In this document: piece after piece, positions 24,584 to 34,963 of the stretch
Numbering within the stretch: the stretch's first letter is position 1
Layout of the letters: each line of letters begins with the position of its first letter
Origin: Procambarus clarkii
Lineage: Eukaryota; Arthropoda; Malacostraca; Decapoda; Cambaridae
Direction of reading: 5' to 3'
Length of the DNA: 64,000 nt
Assembly (NCBI RefSeq): GCF_040958095.1
Contig: NC_091165.1
Location: forward strand, 28,745,378-28,809,377
Notes under the pieces: generated by a model
Told to the model about the DNA's origin: nothing
What the model saw: the letters and a program-made list of their open reading frames with translations, nothing else
Database searches by the model: none
Translations under genes and position numbers: made by a program

Positions 24584-25365
24584 ACCATCTGTCTTGCATC
24601 CTATTTTTCTCCCTTTGAACCTAAGAGACGAATCTTACTTCCACTTGATGCATCAACCATACAAACTAGTTGAGATCTCTAAGCTTTGTTTTCAAAGCAT
24701 ATATACACCGAAAGGTATACAACGCTTCTTGATGTATATACCTTGAGAGTTTTGCTTTAGTTCTGGACAATGTTCGGGACTAAAGAATACTAAAGAGTAA
24801 GTTGCTGGTTGGTCTGCAACTTACTTTTGTGGCTTTAATAACCCTCGAGAGGTTGATAGGTCTTAAGACCAATACCAAACCAGTTTTCAACTCAGTGTTA
24901 AGTCTTACCCTTTAAAGCTCAAGAGTGTCTTTTCAAAAGTGTTCAAAGGGAAGAACACCAAAGAAAATAGGCACAGATTGAAATTAGACTCAAATAAGAC
25001 AGAGATGAGAAAATATTGAAGCTGTACGATGGGGAACATCCCAAACTGAGTGTGGGCGGGTAACACCGACGGGTTCAGAGATCGATTCAAGAGATTCACA
25101 ATCATCCCTACCGACACCTTGGATTGTGGCAGTAGCCGGGGCTTACCAATCTGGAAGTAAATCTGGTGGGACTCGTATAGGAGATGCTTTTTAAGCCCAA
25201 GCTCCAGTTAGTGGTTCAGGAATGTGAGTTCTGATCCATCACATGGCCTCAATATTTCCTCATACGTACATCCCTTTTATTCTAATTTCAATGTGTCAGA
25301 GATGTCAGAAAGTTTACGTTACAAGGAAGGGTTTGAAATGAGTGAAATTGGTTGAAGCTGACTCA
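24584..25365. other. No recognised feature
   Basis: About 780 bp without a convincing reading frame or a repeat I can name. It contains the phrase GGTGGGACTCGTATAGGAG and otherwise looks like unique intergenic DNA. Confidence 0.5.
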
Positions 25366-25495
25366 TGTTGTGATGAGTTGGAAACGCATGTTACGATGAG
25401 TTTGGGACTTGTGTCACGATGAGCTGGGACTAATGTTACGATAAGTTGGGGATTCATGTTACGATACGTTGGGAACTCACATTGCGATACGTTAA
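25366..25495. repeat. Short degenerate tandem repeat
   Basis: Five to six imperfect units of about 25 bp built on GATGAGTTGGGACTCATGTTAC. Confidence 0.75.
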
Positions 25496-25649
25496 GGTGT
25501 TCCGCGGTAATTCTGTACCATTCAGCCCAATATCTCGTCTCAGTGATCCCCGACACCGGCAAGCTGCGATCGCCGCTCATAACACTCGCTTGCAAACGTC
25601 TAAACACATCTTTATGTACCCAAAGTCTAGCGAATTCTTGACGAACACA

Positions 25650-25925
25650 CACTGTCGAGGCAGAAATAAATGGGTAAGGTCTCTTTCACCTGATGCCGCT
25701 GTTCACCTAGCAATGAATAGGTATCTGGTAATTAAACAGCTTCTACGGGCTGCATCCTGGGGGTGTATGTGTGTGTGTGTATGTGAGGCAATTAAATATA
25801 CGTCGTAGATATGATAGAGCAAAAATAGGTCGGGAGTTAGTACATTAGAGAAACGACGGTTAGAAAGGCTGGGTCCAAGAGCTAACAGCTCGATTATGCA
25901 GGCACAAATAGTAGATACACACACA
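25650..25925 (+). mobile_element. tRNA-derived SINE, 5' truncated
   Basis: The body carries the family phrases AAATGGGTAAGGTCTCTTTCACC and CACCTAGCAATGAATAGGTA, then a GT run and a tail with GGGTCCAAGAGCTAACAGCTCG. The tRNA-like head is missing or unrecognisable. A LINE fragment follows directly. Confidence 0.75.
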
Positions 25926-25929
25926 AACA

Positions 25930-26400
25930 TATGGAAGGTTGGCTAACATAGAACTGTCTATAAGAATCTATACAAAGAATCTTTCAGAATCTTGTACATC
26001 GTTTATGTCAGACGAACTGTGGTATATGTGGCACCAGCATGGAGTCCTTATTTCGTTAAACACAAAATTAATCTGTTCCAGATCTGAGAGAGGTATGAGC
26101 TATGAGGAAAGACTATAGGTGTTAAATCTCACGCCACTGGAGGGGAGAATAAATAGGGGAAGACATGACTACCACATACAAAATAGTCAGGGGAATAGAC
26201 AGAGCAGACTATATAACATGGGATAGTACACGAATAACGAAACACAGATGGAAAGTAAGTACCCAAATGAGCCACAGAGACATCAACAATAATTTGGTTC
26301 ATTATTGTCAGAGTAGTGAACAATTGGAATGCTTTAAGAAGTGAAGAGGTTGAGACACACTCATTGCACAGCAAAAATGTAGGTATAAGAAATCAGCATT
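25930..26400 (+). mobile_element. LINE fragment, reverse transcriptase C-terminal end
   Basis: A degraded reading frame reads like the end of a non-LTR retrotransposon reverse transcriptase, with pieces such as APAWSPYFVK, ERYEL and a phrase meaning VVNNWNALRSEEVETHS near the end. It aligns in content with the better copy at 27650-28390. Frames are broken and it is not functional. CR1- or Jockey-like is my best guess. Confidence 0.7.
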
Positions 26401-26403
26401 ACG

Positions 26404-27100
26404 GTGGTTTCAACCTGGAAGGCTGTCACCTCGACCTGGAAGACTGTCACCTCGACCTGGAAGGCTGTCACCTCGACCTGGAAGGCTGTCACCTCGACCT
26501 GGAAGGCTGTCACCTCGACCTGGAAGGCTGTCACCTCGACCTGGAAGACTGTCACCTCGACCTGGAAGGCTGTCACCTCGACCTGGAAGACTGTCACCTC
26601 GACCTGGAAGGCTGTCACCTCGACCTGGAAGACTGTCACCTCGACCTGGAAGACTGTCACCTCGACCTGGAAGACTGTCACCTCGACCTGGAAGGCTGTA
26701 ACCTCGACCTGGAAGGCTGTCACCACGACCTGGAAGGTTGTCACCTCGACCTGGAAGACTGTCACCTCGACCTGGAAGGCTGTCACCTCGACCTGGAAGA
26801 CTGTCACCTCGACCTGGAAGACTGTCACCTCGACCTGGAAGACTGTCACCTCGACCTGGAAGGCTGTAACCTCGACCTGGAAGGCTGTCACCACGACCTG
26901 GAAGGCTGTCACCTCGACCTGGAAGACTGTCACCTCGACCTGGAAGACTGTCACCTCGACCTGGAAGACTGTCACCTCGACCTGGAAGACTGTCACCTCG
27001 ACCTGGAAGGCTGTCACCTTGACCTGGAAGGCTGTCACCTTGACCTGGAAGGTTGTCACCTCGACCTGGAAGGCTGTCACCTCGACCTGGAAGACTGTGC
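26404..27100. repeat. 21-bp minisatellite, about 33 copies
   Basis: Unit GGCTGTCACCTCGACCTGGAA. Because 21 is a multiple of three and the unit lacks stops, frames stay open on both strands; these are not genes. Units alternate between AAGGCTG and AAGACTG. Two marker variants (GGCTGTAACC followed by a CCACGACC unit) recur exactly 168 bp, or eight units, apart, showing a larger internal duplication. It starts at the end of a LINE fragment. Confidence 0.97.
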
Positions 27101-27317
27101 ACCCAGTCACACACACCTCCATCTCAAATGCTCTCCATTAAACCATAAATACTCCTCATGCGCATTGAACAAACATAATACGTCCACTATTAAAGTAAAC
27201 ATTGACCATTATAAAACATAGAGGATAATGGAGAAGGTAATATTCAAATGTCAAGCTTAAAGACGATGGTCAGCCAACACGCCGTCATTGACCTCACACA
27301 CAGTGTTGGCACATCTA

Positions 27318-27595
27318 GGTGAGCACACACACACTCGTAATTCTGTGGCGCGGGTTCGATTCCCGCACGAGGCACAAACAAATGGGCAAAGTTTCTTTCA
27401 CCCTGAATGACCCTGTTACCTAGCAGTAAATAGGTACCTGGGAGTTAGTCAGCTGTCACGGGCTGCTTCCTGGGGTGTGTGTGTGGTGTGGAGAAAAAAA
27501 AAGTAGTTAGTAAACAGTTGATTGACAGTTGAGAGGCGGGCCGAAAGAGCAAAGCTCAACCCCCGCAAACACAACTAAGTGAATACATTAGGTGA

Positions 27596-27630
<35 letters not shown>
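27318..27630 (+). mobile_element. tRNA-derived SINE with CA tail
   Basis: The head contains a B-box-like GGTTCGATTCC. The body has AAATGGGCAAAGTTTCTTTC and CCTAGCAGTAAATAGGTACC. The 3' part reads TTGATTGACAGTTGAGAGGC and AGCTCAACCCCCGC, ending in a (CA)n run at 27598-27630. The same 3' part closes the LINE just downstream. Confidence 0.85.
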
Positions 27631-27632
<2 letters not shown>

Positions 27633-27639
27633 GTAATGT

Positions 27640-28390
27640 AATGAAGATAGGTGTAGGGAGCAGGAGACCAGATACAAGGCATCATTTGGAGGATGAAATT
27701 CTTCAAGAGTCAGAGAGAAAGACTTGGGGGGGTTGATATCACGCCAGACCTGTCCCCTGAAGCCCATATCAAGAGGATAACATCACTGGCATATGCCAGG
27801 TTGGCCAACATAAGAACGGCCCTTAGAAACTTGTGTAAGGAATCACTCAGAACCTTGTAAACCACATATGTAAGACCAATCCTGGAGTATGCAGCTCCAG
27901 CATGGAGTCCATATGTCGTCAACCATAAGACTAAACTGGTGAATGTTCAAAGGTTTGCTACCAGACTAGTACCCGAACTGAGGGGTATGAGCTATGATGA
28001 GATACTACGGGAATCTTCCTGTTCATGTCGCAGGAAGACAGAAAAGTTAGAGGGATATGATCACCACTTACAAGATTCTTAAAGGAATTGATAGGGTAGA
28101 TAAAGACATATTATTTAACACAAGGGCGCACGCACTAGGGGACACATGTGAAAATTTAGTGCCCAAATGAACCATAGAGACATTAGAAAGATTTTTTTTA
28201 GTGTCAGAGTAGTAGACAAATGGAATGCATTAGGCAGTGATGTGGTGGAGGCTGACTCCATACACAGTTTCAAGTGTAGATATGATAAGAGCCCAGTAGG
28301 CTCAGGAACCTGTACACCAGTTGATTGACAGTTGAGAGACGGGACTAAAGAGCCATAGCTCAACCTCCGCAAGCAAAACTAGGTGAATAC
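27640..28390 (+). mobile_element. LINE 3' end (CR1/Jockey-like)
   Basis: The translated pieces read as the end of a non-LTR reverse transcriptase: LANIRTALRNLCKESLRTL, RPILEYAAPAWSPYVV, KLVNVQRFATRLVPELRG and RVVDKWNALGSDVVEADS. Frame breaks show decay. The 3' non-coding tail (about 28317-28390) matches that of the SINE at 27318-27630. No target-site repeats were found. Confidence 0.8.
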
Positions 28391-28829
28391 ACACATAATG
28401 TTAAATAAAAGAAACATGTTTCGTTTCTCATCATGCTGCTAAGTGTTTCATTGAAAGTTCAAAATTGAATCTGTTTCAAGTAAGTGTTTTTTTTTCAACC
28501 ATATATCATGTTTTTCTTTATTTAAACCTCATATCGTGTTTCTCTTTCTTTAATCCTTATATCGTATTTTTTTAACTCGTGTAAAACACGTAGACGGGAA
28601 TTTTCTTGTTTAAAACACCTTATTCGAGTCTGTCTTTATATCACTAGATCATGTCGTGGTACAGTTGACTAAAGCGCCTCTGGGAACACCCAGCGCATAG
28701 ATTCGAACCCTCATCAAGGCTCCTGTGGATTCTTTCTTTGATATATCACGTTAACGTGATTTCTCTGTATACTATTATTGACGTTTACACTTAGGCTTAC
28801 ACTTCCTTATTGCGTCAGGTCGACACAAG
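28391..28829. other. AT-rich stretch with a short repeat and a tRNA-like SINE piece
   Basis: Three imperfect units of about 34 bp around TATATCRTGTTTYTCTTT lie at 28497-28580. From about 28645 to 28760 a plus-strand tRNA-like sequence (CGTGGTACAGTTGACTAAAG, then GATTCGAACCCTC) looks like the head of a second SINE family. No gene. Confidence 0.6.
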
Positions 28830-29560
28830 CGTTTTGACGAGGCCCAAATTTCTATTTAACAAATGAATATCATTCCCGCTTGGCAAAACAAAAAGTTAAT
28901 ATATGCAAAGCAAAAGGATACGACTCGTGTATTCAGAAGACTTTCATTGTATTGTAAAAGAATATCATTCAATTGTTACATACTTTTCAGATGGATTTGA
29001 TGTTTCAGGATATGTAAAGCTTAAAAAATAGCAGTAAGAATTATGTAATAAATGTGGGAGACTGTAACCTTTCCATCCCTGCCCACTGGATGGGTATGGG
29101 GTCGACTACCACCCACAGGACGGACGTAGTGTCCACTATAACCCACAGGATGGGTATGGGGTTCACTACCACGCACAGGATGGATATGGTTTCTACTTCC
29201 ATCCACAAGATGGGTATGGGGAAGCACTACCCCCACAGGATGAATATGAGATTCACTTCCACCCACAGGATGGGGATAGAGTCCACTAGCACCTACATGA
29301 TGGGAATGTGGTCCACTACCACCCACATTTTTTTTATACAAAGACAAATCGTGGTTATGTATGAACCTCTGATCCGTTTACCTTGATGGCAGTGAAGTGT
29401 TAGATAGACCATATATTGATTTCTTTGTAATCATTACTTGCTCTTATCTATATAAAATAAAATATTAAATTAAACTAATTAGATCACATTTACTAATAAT
29501 TATTTGACAACGAACCAATATGTGTTAGTATTTATATAGAAACTCTTTAAGGCTTGGTTT
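28830..29560. repeat. Segmental duplication, copy behind gene 5
   Basis: Matches 33613-34770, behind gene 6, with shared phrases such as ACAAATGAATATCATTCCCG and CAAATCGTGGTTATGTATG. It includes the GGATGGGTATGGGG minisatellite and forms the 3' flank of the genes 5 and 6 unit. Confidence 0.9.
29060..29335. repeat. 30-bp minisatellite, about 8 units
   Basis: Imperfect units of GGATGGGTATGGGG plus a phrase like TTCACTACCACCCACA. The motif matches the inside of the dispersed repeat found at 38530, 50800 and 55985, from which it seems to have expanded. Confidence 0.85.
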
Positions 29561-29565
29561 GTTAG

Positions 29566-30552
29566 TGTGGGAACCGACCTGTGAGATTTATATTTATTTA
29601 ATTTATATGAATTTATATTTACGTTAATTTATATACTTCGATAGCAATTTGTATAATGATAAGTGGACTGTATTTCTGCAATAATCTCAATCTCACAAAT
29701 CGATCCTCTACACATTAGGGGGGTTTATTAAATTAATATATATGCAGCCAATCAAACTACAGTAATAGACTACATACATTGAAGAGGTTCCTTATCTTAT
29801 AGTACAGCAGGTTAGTCCACCAGGTATAACTAGGGTGTAGACACCAAATTATCCTCTTTGAGGTAGCTTCCATCACCCAGTAACTGGTGCACAAAGTCCT
29901 TGCTTCCTCGTCTTGACCTGTCAAAAGGGCGCTAGCTGTAAAGCCAGATACCTATATATGACAAGCTATATCAGAGAAAATACTGTACATGGAACATGAA
30001 GACCTGGCTTAATTACCTTTAGTTTGAGGCTATGTCGCGTTCTAACCGGGACACCCTACCCAATGACATTAATGGCCACTAATGATAGATAATGGGTTTC
30101 GGAAAGAACACTTAACTCGATTTGTAGACAGCGTGTTGGAGATGGTACACCTTTGGTTTCCATAACACTACGTCCAAGTAAAATTAACAGGAGCCGAATT
30201 TGCTCCCATGAGCCTCTGGTCTAGTATCAACAATGGCTGCCCCTTCCTCACCCTGACGCCTGGCTTACATTGTCCACATGACAGAAAGTGATAGAAGGGT
30301 CACATTTACTCTACTTTAATATTGATAATTAAGTTAATTTATATGAGATGTTTTTATGATGGTAAAGTTCAAAGACTAATGTATTTAAGTATAATTCCCA
30401 CCATAATAGGTGGAGAATATAATAGTATGTGGTGATGATATCCCGTTTTCTATAGACGGTAATTCCACTACAAGTTACGTTTTCTATGGGTTACTTGTTG
30501 GTAATACAGCTATTATCTGTATGATTATTAAATGGTGTCGGATTTTCCGACA
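29566..30552. mobile_element. Solo LTR of an LTR retrotransposon (fossil)
   Basis: The 987-bp sequence begins TGTGGGAA and ends TTCCGACA, an imperfect inverted repeat with TG...CA ends. It is flanked by the 5-bp direct repeat GTTAG at 29561-29565 and 30553-30557. The matching site behind gene 6 (about 34772) reads straight through with a single GTTAG, so the insertion is well bounded. No internal coding region remains between two LTRs. Superfamily is unresolved, and a non-autonomous element with retroviral-type ends is the alternative. It is younger than the separation of the gene 5 and gene 6 units. Confidence 0.75.
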
Positions 30553-30645
30553 GTTAGTAACGTCAAGGTACACAGTGTGTGTGTGATTTAATGCTTGATG
30601 AAAGTTAAAATACATAGCTTTAAATTTGAATATCTTTAATGTTGG

Positions 30646-30651
30646 TTTATT
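30646..30651 (-). terminator. Polyadenylation signal of hemocyanin gene 5
   Basis: AATAAA on the minus strand about 97 bp beyond the stop codon, matched by 34862-34867 in gene 6. Confidence 0.7.
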
Positions 30652-30747
30652 TGCATTGATATGAATATCAAGTCATTTCAAAAAACATGATATAGAAAAT
30701 AAGCATTTGTTATGACAAATATAAGTCAAGAATCCCACCAAAGTTCA

Positions 30748-32927
30748 TCAGTGATGGAAAATTTTGACGACCTGGCCATGGTGATTTTGCACCATGAAGA
30801 CTCGGAGGTCAGGAATGGGACGGTCGAAGGGGAAGCCCATAGGACGTTTGTCAGGGTATTTCTGTCCATGAATACCGCAGTAACCATGGGTGCTGCCATG
30901 GTCGTTAACAGTCAGGTCATCTTGGACACCATCATCTCCGCTGGTAATGATAACGTCGAGCCAGAAGTCCATGCCCTGTTCCCTGCCCTTGGGCAGCAGC
31001 AGCCTCTGTGGGTGACCACAGCTGCGACTCTCCTTGTGAGGCAGCTCAGCGCCGTTGGCCACAGCCTCGTAAGCGTCGTGGATCAGTTGATGGAAGGACA
31101 CGCGGTCAGGGATGGCCACAGACGACTCGGAGGACTTGCGCTTGATTTCGTTGTCTCCCGCATGCACTGCAATATGGTAACATTGGTATTAAGAAATATA
31201 TTCAGTATAAATTCTATTAAGTTTATATATACAAATGTACATTTTATGTAAGATAGAATGGGTTGTTGCAATAATATTATGGGGAAAGAGAGCTTCATGA
31301 AAGTACCGTTAACATTATAAAATAAGATAAAATTAAAACTAATTTGGTGTCAGTAAAACTCACCTTCAGTCCAGAAGGTGTCGAGCAAGATGGCTCCCCA
31401 GCGGTTCTCGTCGATGTCGAGGGTAATGTGGTTCTCATCCTGCTTGGGGCTGATGTAGACGCGAACGGTGACTTTGTCGTCGTGCTCGGCCTGGGCGTGA
31501 ATGTTGAGGGAGAATGGCTTGTGGTTCAGACGGGATATGTGAGTTTTGACGGAAACTTCGTTAACGTTCTCTGTTAAGTCAAGAGCGTTACTCAGGTCAA
31601 ACTCAAAGTCTTCGAAGAAAGTAGAGAGTTCACTGACTTCAACACCAGTGATCTTAACATTGCTGTAGAGTAAATCTTCCGTAGTGTAGGGTGGCAAGCT
31701 GTCCTTGTGCTCCTTGAAGATATTATCCATGTATTTGTGGAGTCGGAAGAATGCGGGGTCGCGGGTCGCAGTCTCGAAGTGTTCCATGACTCCTGGGGGC
31801 ATGTTGAACTTGCGTTTGGGGTCAGACTGGGCACCCAAGATGCGGTGAGCTTGGTTATGTAGAGCGCCATAGTAAGCAGCATTGGTGGTATAGGTGGAAG
31901 ACTCGATGATGTCACCTAAGATATCAATACCATGTTCGTTGTTAATGTCAGTTTTTGTGCCATCGGCGTTGATGATGTACCCGTGAGCAATGGCATCACG
32001 GATTCGACTTTCCAGCTCCTTCAAGTCACGAATACGGGCCACACCTACAACATCCTCGAATTCCTTGTTGTCGGGACGAGCGGGGAACTCTCCGCCATAT
32101 TTGTAAGTTGTGTGGGGAGCAAATCCATCTCTAATTGGGTGGTCCCAGTACAGTTCATCAACTTTAGGCAGGAAGTTAGAAAGACGCTCAGCGTCGTACC
32201 TGGCTGTTAGCTGATGATGAGCCCAGAAGAAGAGCTCTCCCTTGCGGTCGATCTTAGCTCCATCCCACCAGAAGGGGAAGTCCATATGCCAGTGGACGTG
32301 GTGAGAGTTGAGGCCAACATCCTCACCGAAGTAGGCCACACGCTGTTCGCGGTTCTTTTTGCTGCCAGTAAATTCCATCTTAAAGTTGCCTGGTGTTTGT
32401 GTCATCTTAGCAGCATAAGCTTTGTCGATGACCTCAGAGTTTGTGAACAAATGGGGTGTGACCTCATAGAGAGGTGGCAAGACCACATGAGGTGTTAGCT
32501 CAGAGTGGGTCACAGCCACATACAGAGCATAAACAAACTCTCCTTCATTCACGCGCTCACGGAAGTAAGCAGCATTATTCTTGAAGGCTTCAAAGTCTGC
32601 ACTGTGCAGCAAGACATCGACAAGCAAGAGGGCTTCCTCACGCTGACGGTCGTTGAAGAGGGAGAACCAGTGATGCTGCTCGAGCAAGCGGTTTTCATCC
32701 AGCTCATCCATAAGGTGCTTTATGGCTGCGCCACCATCAGTACTCCTGTCAGTGTGGTCTCTTGGGTTCCATGTTTCTGCTGCCTCCCTCAGGTCTGTGA
32801 AACCTGACTGGATGTGGCTGGTGACTTTGTAGAGCAGACGGTTGATGGCCTGCTGCTGGTGGGCCACGTCTGTGTCAGCGGACACAGTGGCCACCAATAG
32901 CGCTGCTACGAGCACTGTCCACTGCAT
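30748..32927 (-). CDS. Hemocyanin subunit, gene 5 of the array
   Basis: Exon 1 is 32927-31364, the intron 31363-31167 (197 bp) and exon 2 is 31166-30748, giving 660 aa with signal peptide MQWTVLVAALLVATVSA. All six copper histidines are kept. Lys255, Asn508 and a methionine in VFMVQNHHG near the C-terminus are shared only with gene 6, defining the second subfamily. Private changes include Arg47, Arg125, Leu451, His547 and Tyr554. Its promoter keeps the TATA box, but the GATA-type site is altered to AGATTAG. It is separated from gene 4 by the repeat-rich insert, so it may form a separate regulatory group with gene 6. Confidence 0.97.
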
Positions 32928-32973
32928 GTTGGCTGCCGCTGCTGCTGTGGTAGAGAGCGTTCCTTGGCGTCTC

Positions 32974-32984
32974 TCTTATATATC
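32974..32984 (-). promoter_or_regulatory. TATA box of hemocyanin gene 5
   Basis: Minus-strand ATATATAAGAG about 48 bp before the ATG. The nearby GATA-type motif of the other promoters is not intact here. Confidence 0.8.
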
Positions 32985-32999
32985 CCTTAACAGAGTCCA

Positions 33000-33612
33000 A
33001 CTAGCGGCAGTCGTATCTATTATTTTAAGATTAGTCCTACGTAGGAAATCCATACACTTATCAGTGACTTTGATCTTTATGTGTTATTCATGTGCCTTCG
33101 ACTGTTGCCAGGTGATCTACTAATTAATGAATAACAACCTTAGTTACTGTATAATTTATTTTTTCAAACTCCTTTAAATATGTAAGATTCCATTTTCTGA
33201 TGTTCTTACCATGAGAGTTAAACTCAGGAAGATCGAGGGGCATCTTTTCGTCTTATTGTCAAGTTTTGCCTGCAGTTGGAGATACAAAAGTGATTCCTGA
33301 ATACTCCCGAATGATTCTATTTGTTGGATATGATAAGATCATTTAGCGATACGAATCTTTCTAATTCTCTATTATTTTTTGTGTCAGAGCTGCTTTTCAG
33401 TTGGAAATAATCAACTCTGTGAGTTCTTTTGTCCACTTGTTTTTAAGCTGATCTGTCAAAATTTGTAAAAGGGGATTTGAATCACATGAAAATACGGTCT
33501 GTTTTCAGTGAGACATCCAATTATACGTTAAGTTGTAAATGTTATTACAATACTCATTACAATCTTACATCATTACAGACTTACATTTCATTACTATTTG
33601 AGGTTCTAAAAA
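33000..33612. repeat. Upstream flank of gene 5
   Basis: AT-rich and homologous to the upstream flanks of genes 4 and 6. No reading frame of interest. Confidence 0.85.
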
Positions 33613-34770
33613 TAAACGTTTTTACGAGGCCCAAATTTATATGTAACAAATGAATATCATTCCCGCTTGGCTAAACAAAAAATAATATATGCAAAGCAAA
33701 AGGATATGACTCTTGTATTGAAAAGACTTTCTTTGTATTGTAAAAGAATATCATTCAACTGTTACATACTTTTCAGATGGATTTGATGTTTCAGAATGTG
33801 TAAAGCTTAAAAAAATAGCAGTAAGAATTATGTAGTAAATGTGGGTGGCTGTAACCTTTCCATCGCCGCCCACTGGATGGGTATGGGGTCGACTACCCCC
33901 ACAGGATGGGTATGGGGTCGACTACCCCCACAGGATGGGTATGGGTTACACTATAACCCACAGGATGGGTATGGTGTCCGCTACCACCCACAGGATGGGT
34001 ATGGGGTTCACTACCACCCACAGGATGGGTATGGGCTCAACTACCATGTACAGGATGAGCATGGGCTCAATTACCCTCTATAGGATTGGTGTGGGCTGAA
34101 TTACCACTTACAGGATGGATATGGGCTCAAATATCACGTACAAGATGGGTATGGACTCAACTACCGCCTTCAGGATGGGTATGGGGCTCAACTACCACCT
34201 TCAGGATGGGAATGGGCTCAACTACCACCTACAGGATGGGTATGGGCTCAAATGTCTCCTAAGGGATGGGTATAGTGTGCATAATAAATGAACATAACTA
34301 ACTAAAAACCCGTGTAAATATTTATAAAAAAAAATCTGGCCACTGTATTATGTTTGATACAGGGCGAAAGTAAAATAATAAATTAATGATAAAATCACAA
34401 AAATGTGATGACATTAGAGTATATCAAGGTCGTACAATGGGATCGAACAAACTTCAGTCGGTAGTGCGTGTGACTAGGGAGTTCTGGGGAACGGGTTCGA
34501 GCCCACCGTACAGCCTTAATATTGTCTTACAACATTTTTTTCAATACAAAGACAAATCGTGGTTATGTATGAACCTCTGATCCGTTTACCTTGATGGCAG
34601 TAAAGTGCTAGATAGACCATTTATTGATTTATTTGTAATCATTACTTGCTCTTATCTATATGAAATAAAATATTTAATTAAACTAATAATATCACATTTA
34701 CTAACAATTATTTAACAACGAACCAATTTGTGTTAGTATTTATATAGAAACTTTTTAAGGCTTGGTTTGT
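33613..34770. repeat. Segmental duplication, copy behind gene 6
   Basis: Counterpart of 28830-29560. It is longer because its minisatellite (33870-34280) has more units and because it carries an extra segment at about 34290-34540. That segment includes a tRNA-like piece (CAGTCGGTAGTGCGTGTGAC, then GGGTTCGAGCCC) that looks like a SINE head. The pre-insertion site of the solo LTR is near 34772. Confidence 0.85.
33870..34280. repeat. 30-bp minisatellite, about 13 units
   Basis: Units of CAGGATGGGTATGGGGTT plus CACTACCACCCA. The outer units are degenerate. Both flanks (CTGTAACCTTTCC on the left, AATAAATGAAC on the right) are the flanks of the dispersed repeat, so the array grew inside one copy of it. 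Confidence 0.85.
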
Positions 34771-34861
34771 TAGTAACGTCAAGGTGCACAGTGTGTGTGT
34801 GATTTAATGCTTGATGAAAGTTAAAATACATAGCTTTAAATTTTAATATCTTTAATGTTGG

Positions 34862-34867
34862 TTTATT
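34862..34867 (-). terminator. Polyadenylation signal of hemocyanin gene 6
   Basis: AATAAA on the minus strand about 97 bp beyond the stop codon. Confidence 0.7.
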
Positions 34868-34963
34868 TGCATTGATATGAATATCAAGTCATTTCAGAAA
34901 ACATGATATAGAAAATAAGCATTTGTTATGACAAATATAAGTCAAGAATCCCACCAAAGTTCA

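Noticed and set aside
26404-27141. Repeat protein, or CRISPR-like array, at the 21-bp minisatellite
   Set aside because: Units abut without spacers and frames are open on both strands through unit length and composition. It is a minisatellite.
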